This document shows, piece after piece, positions 5,267 to 6,175 of a stretch of DNA of 6,175 bases. A model generated the notes under the pieces. That model was not told the origin of the DNA. It saw nothing but the letters and a program-made list of their open reading frames with translations, and made no database searches. Within the stretch, counting starts at the first letter, position 1. Each line of letters starts with the position of its first letter. The stretch is from Streptosporangiaceae bacterium (GTDB taxonomy: Bacteria > Actinomycetota > Actinomycetes > Streptosporangiales > Streptosporangiaceae), in assembly GCA_030050125.1 (NCBI GenBank), contig JASIJN010000537.1:1-6175 (forward strand), read 5' to 3'. The position numbers were made by a program, and so were the translations under genes.

Positions 5267-6175
5267 GTGCCCATCGCCGAGCCCGCCAGCCAGGCCACCG
5301 TCCCGTTCGCCAGGGGTGCCGTCCTGCCCCGCCGGGTCGCCGAGCGGTTGCCCGGCTGGCTGGTGGTGGCCATTCCGGTCGCGGCTGCCCTGGCGGTGGG
5401 CGGCTACGGGCTCGGCGGCGCGTCGCTGTGGCGGGACGAGGCGTACACGCTCTCCGCGAGCCGGCGCCCGTTCGGGAAGATTGTCGGCCTGCTGCTGCAC
5501 GTCGACGCCGTGCACGGGCCCTACTACCTGGGCATGCACGTGGTGATCGGAGTCCTCGGCAGCTCCGAGGCGGCCTTGCGACTGCCCTCGCTGCTGGCCA
5601 CCAGCCTCGCCGCGGGGCTCACCGCGGCCCTCGGCAGGCGGCTGGCCCGGATGACCGCGCTGCCTGCCCCCGCGCTCACCGGGCTGCTGGCCGGGCTGCT
5701 CTACGTGGCCGCGCCGCAGACCACCTACTACGCGCAGGACGCGCGGCCGTACGGACTGGTCACCCTGTTCGCGGTCGCGGCCAGCTACCTGCTGGTGGTG
5801 GCGATCGGGGACGGCCGACGCCGCTGGTGGGCGGCGTATGGCGGGGCGATCGCGCTGGCCGGGGCGGCGAGCCTGTTCGCGCTGCTGTTGCTGGCGGCGC
5901 ACGCTGTCACGCTCCTGCTGGCCCGGGCCAGGGGGCGGGCGGTTCCCGGCGGCACAATTCGGCCGCTGCGCTGGCTGGCCGCCTCCGCGGCAGCGATCGC
6001 CGTGTTGTCACCGCTGATCGTCCTCGGCTACCGCCAGGACGGCACGCTCGGCTGGGTGTCTCGGCCCGGCCTGGGCACGGTGGACAGCCTGGTCACCGAC
6101 TTCGTCGGCTCCCGGCCGCTGGTCGCGCTGGTGGTGGCCCTGGCCGGGTGCGGCTTCGCGCTGCGCCTGGCCACG
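5267..6175 (+). CDS. Polytopic GT-C glycosyltransferase, family 39 / PMT_2-like (3' partial)
   Basis: The frame opens at GTG 5267 and stays open to the window edge, giving 303 residues; the stop lies beyond. After a 30-residue cytoplasmic lead comes a first membrane helix (about 32-50) and then WRDEAYTLS (55-63). Asp57-Glu58 sit in the first outer loop, where GT-C enzymes keep their catalytic acid, and Asp80 is a second acidic candidate before HGPYYLG (83-89). SSEAALRLPS (99-108) and YYAQDARPYGL (154-164) are hallmarks of actinobacterial family-39 proteins. Further hydrophobic helices lie near 107-122, 136-150, 164-180, 191-218 and 236-254, and one begins near 285. Such enzymes use a polyprenyl-phosphate sugar and act on the outer membrane face. 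Usual length is about 450-550 residues, so the C-terminal region is missing. The 65-base gap after the teichoic-acid-type gene suggests co-transcription or shared control. Its acceptor could be wall polymer, lipid or protein; annotated "mannosyltransferase" activity would be unproven. Confidence 0.87.
   Translation, partial: MPIAEPASQATVPFARGAVLPRRVAERLPGWLVVAIPVAAALAVGGYGLGGASLWRDEAYTLSASRRPFGKIVGLLLHVDAVHGPYYLGMHVVIGVLGSSEAALRLPSLLATSLAAGLTAALGRRLARMTALPAPALTGLLAGLLYVAAPQTTYYAQDARPYGLVTLFAVAASYLLVVAIGDGRRRWWAAYGGAIALAGAASLFALLLLAAHAVTLLLARARGRAVPGGTIRPLRWLAASAAAIAVLSPLIVLGYRQDGTLGWVSRPGLGTVDSLVTDFVGSRPLVALVVALAGCGFALRLAT

Noticed and set aside
5242..5270. Alternative GTG start at 5242 for the last gene
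   Set aside because: It is in a different reading frame from the membrane protein and would give an Arg/Gly/Ala-rich product without motifs.
5264..5902. Minus-strand frame of 212 codons opposite the GT-C gene
   Set aside because: Its Gln/Arg/Gly-rich product looks like an antisense shadow. The sense frame has membrane helices and the WRDEAYTL and YYAQDARPYGL motifs.

Overview
The window is about 70% GC by eye. All genes lie on the plus strand, the third codon position is strongly G/C, Shine-Dalgarno sequences are purine-rich, and TTA codons are absent or very rare. This points to a high-GC Gram-positive actinomycete. The CDP-glycerol-type polymer synthase and the actinobacterial-style GT-C protein fit that. 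Genus cannot be fixed from the sequence; a mycelial order such as Streptosporangiales or Pseudonocardiales is only a guess.

Region 1 (1-1531) is acyl-CoA metabolism. It holds the C-terminal part of an HSD10-like short-chain dehydrogenase (3-hydroxyacyl-CoA dehydrogenase type), whose start lies off the left edge. A 113-base gap follows, then a complete enoyl-CoA hydratase/isomerase of 254 residues. The two products fit consecutive beta-oxidation-type steps (hydration, then NAD-dependent oxidation). The gap carries a 40-base nested palindrome at 681-720, which could be an operator or a terminator hairpin.

Region 2 (1532-1688) is a 157-base intergenic boundary between metabolism and cell-envelope genes. 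It contains a promoter-like TTACCA-N18-TAGGCT and twin CGTTC motifs. It also holds a possible leaderless 11-codon upstream ORF whose stop falls 8 bases before the next start.

Region 3 (1689-5201) is one large gene for a 1170-residue protein. An N-terminal GT2 glycosyltransferase is joined to a C-terminal TagF-like CDP-glycerol glycerophosphotransferase by about 400 residues of beta-rich repeats. This protein probably makes and decorates a teichoic-acid-type polymer on the cytoplasmic face of the membrane.

Region 4 (5202-6175) has a 65-base gap with phased GAAC motifs and the first 303 codons of a multi-membrane GT-C (family 39, PMT_2-like) glycosyltransferase, cut by the right edge. Together regions 3 and 4 look like part of a wall-polymer locus, with a cytoplasmic polymerase next to a lipid-phosphate-sugar-dependent enzyme acting outside the membrane. 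I see no RNA genes, CRISPR arrays, insertion sequences or other mobile elements.
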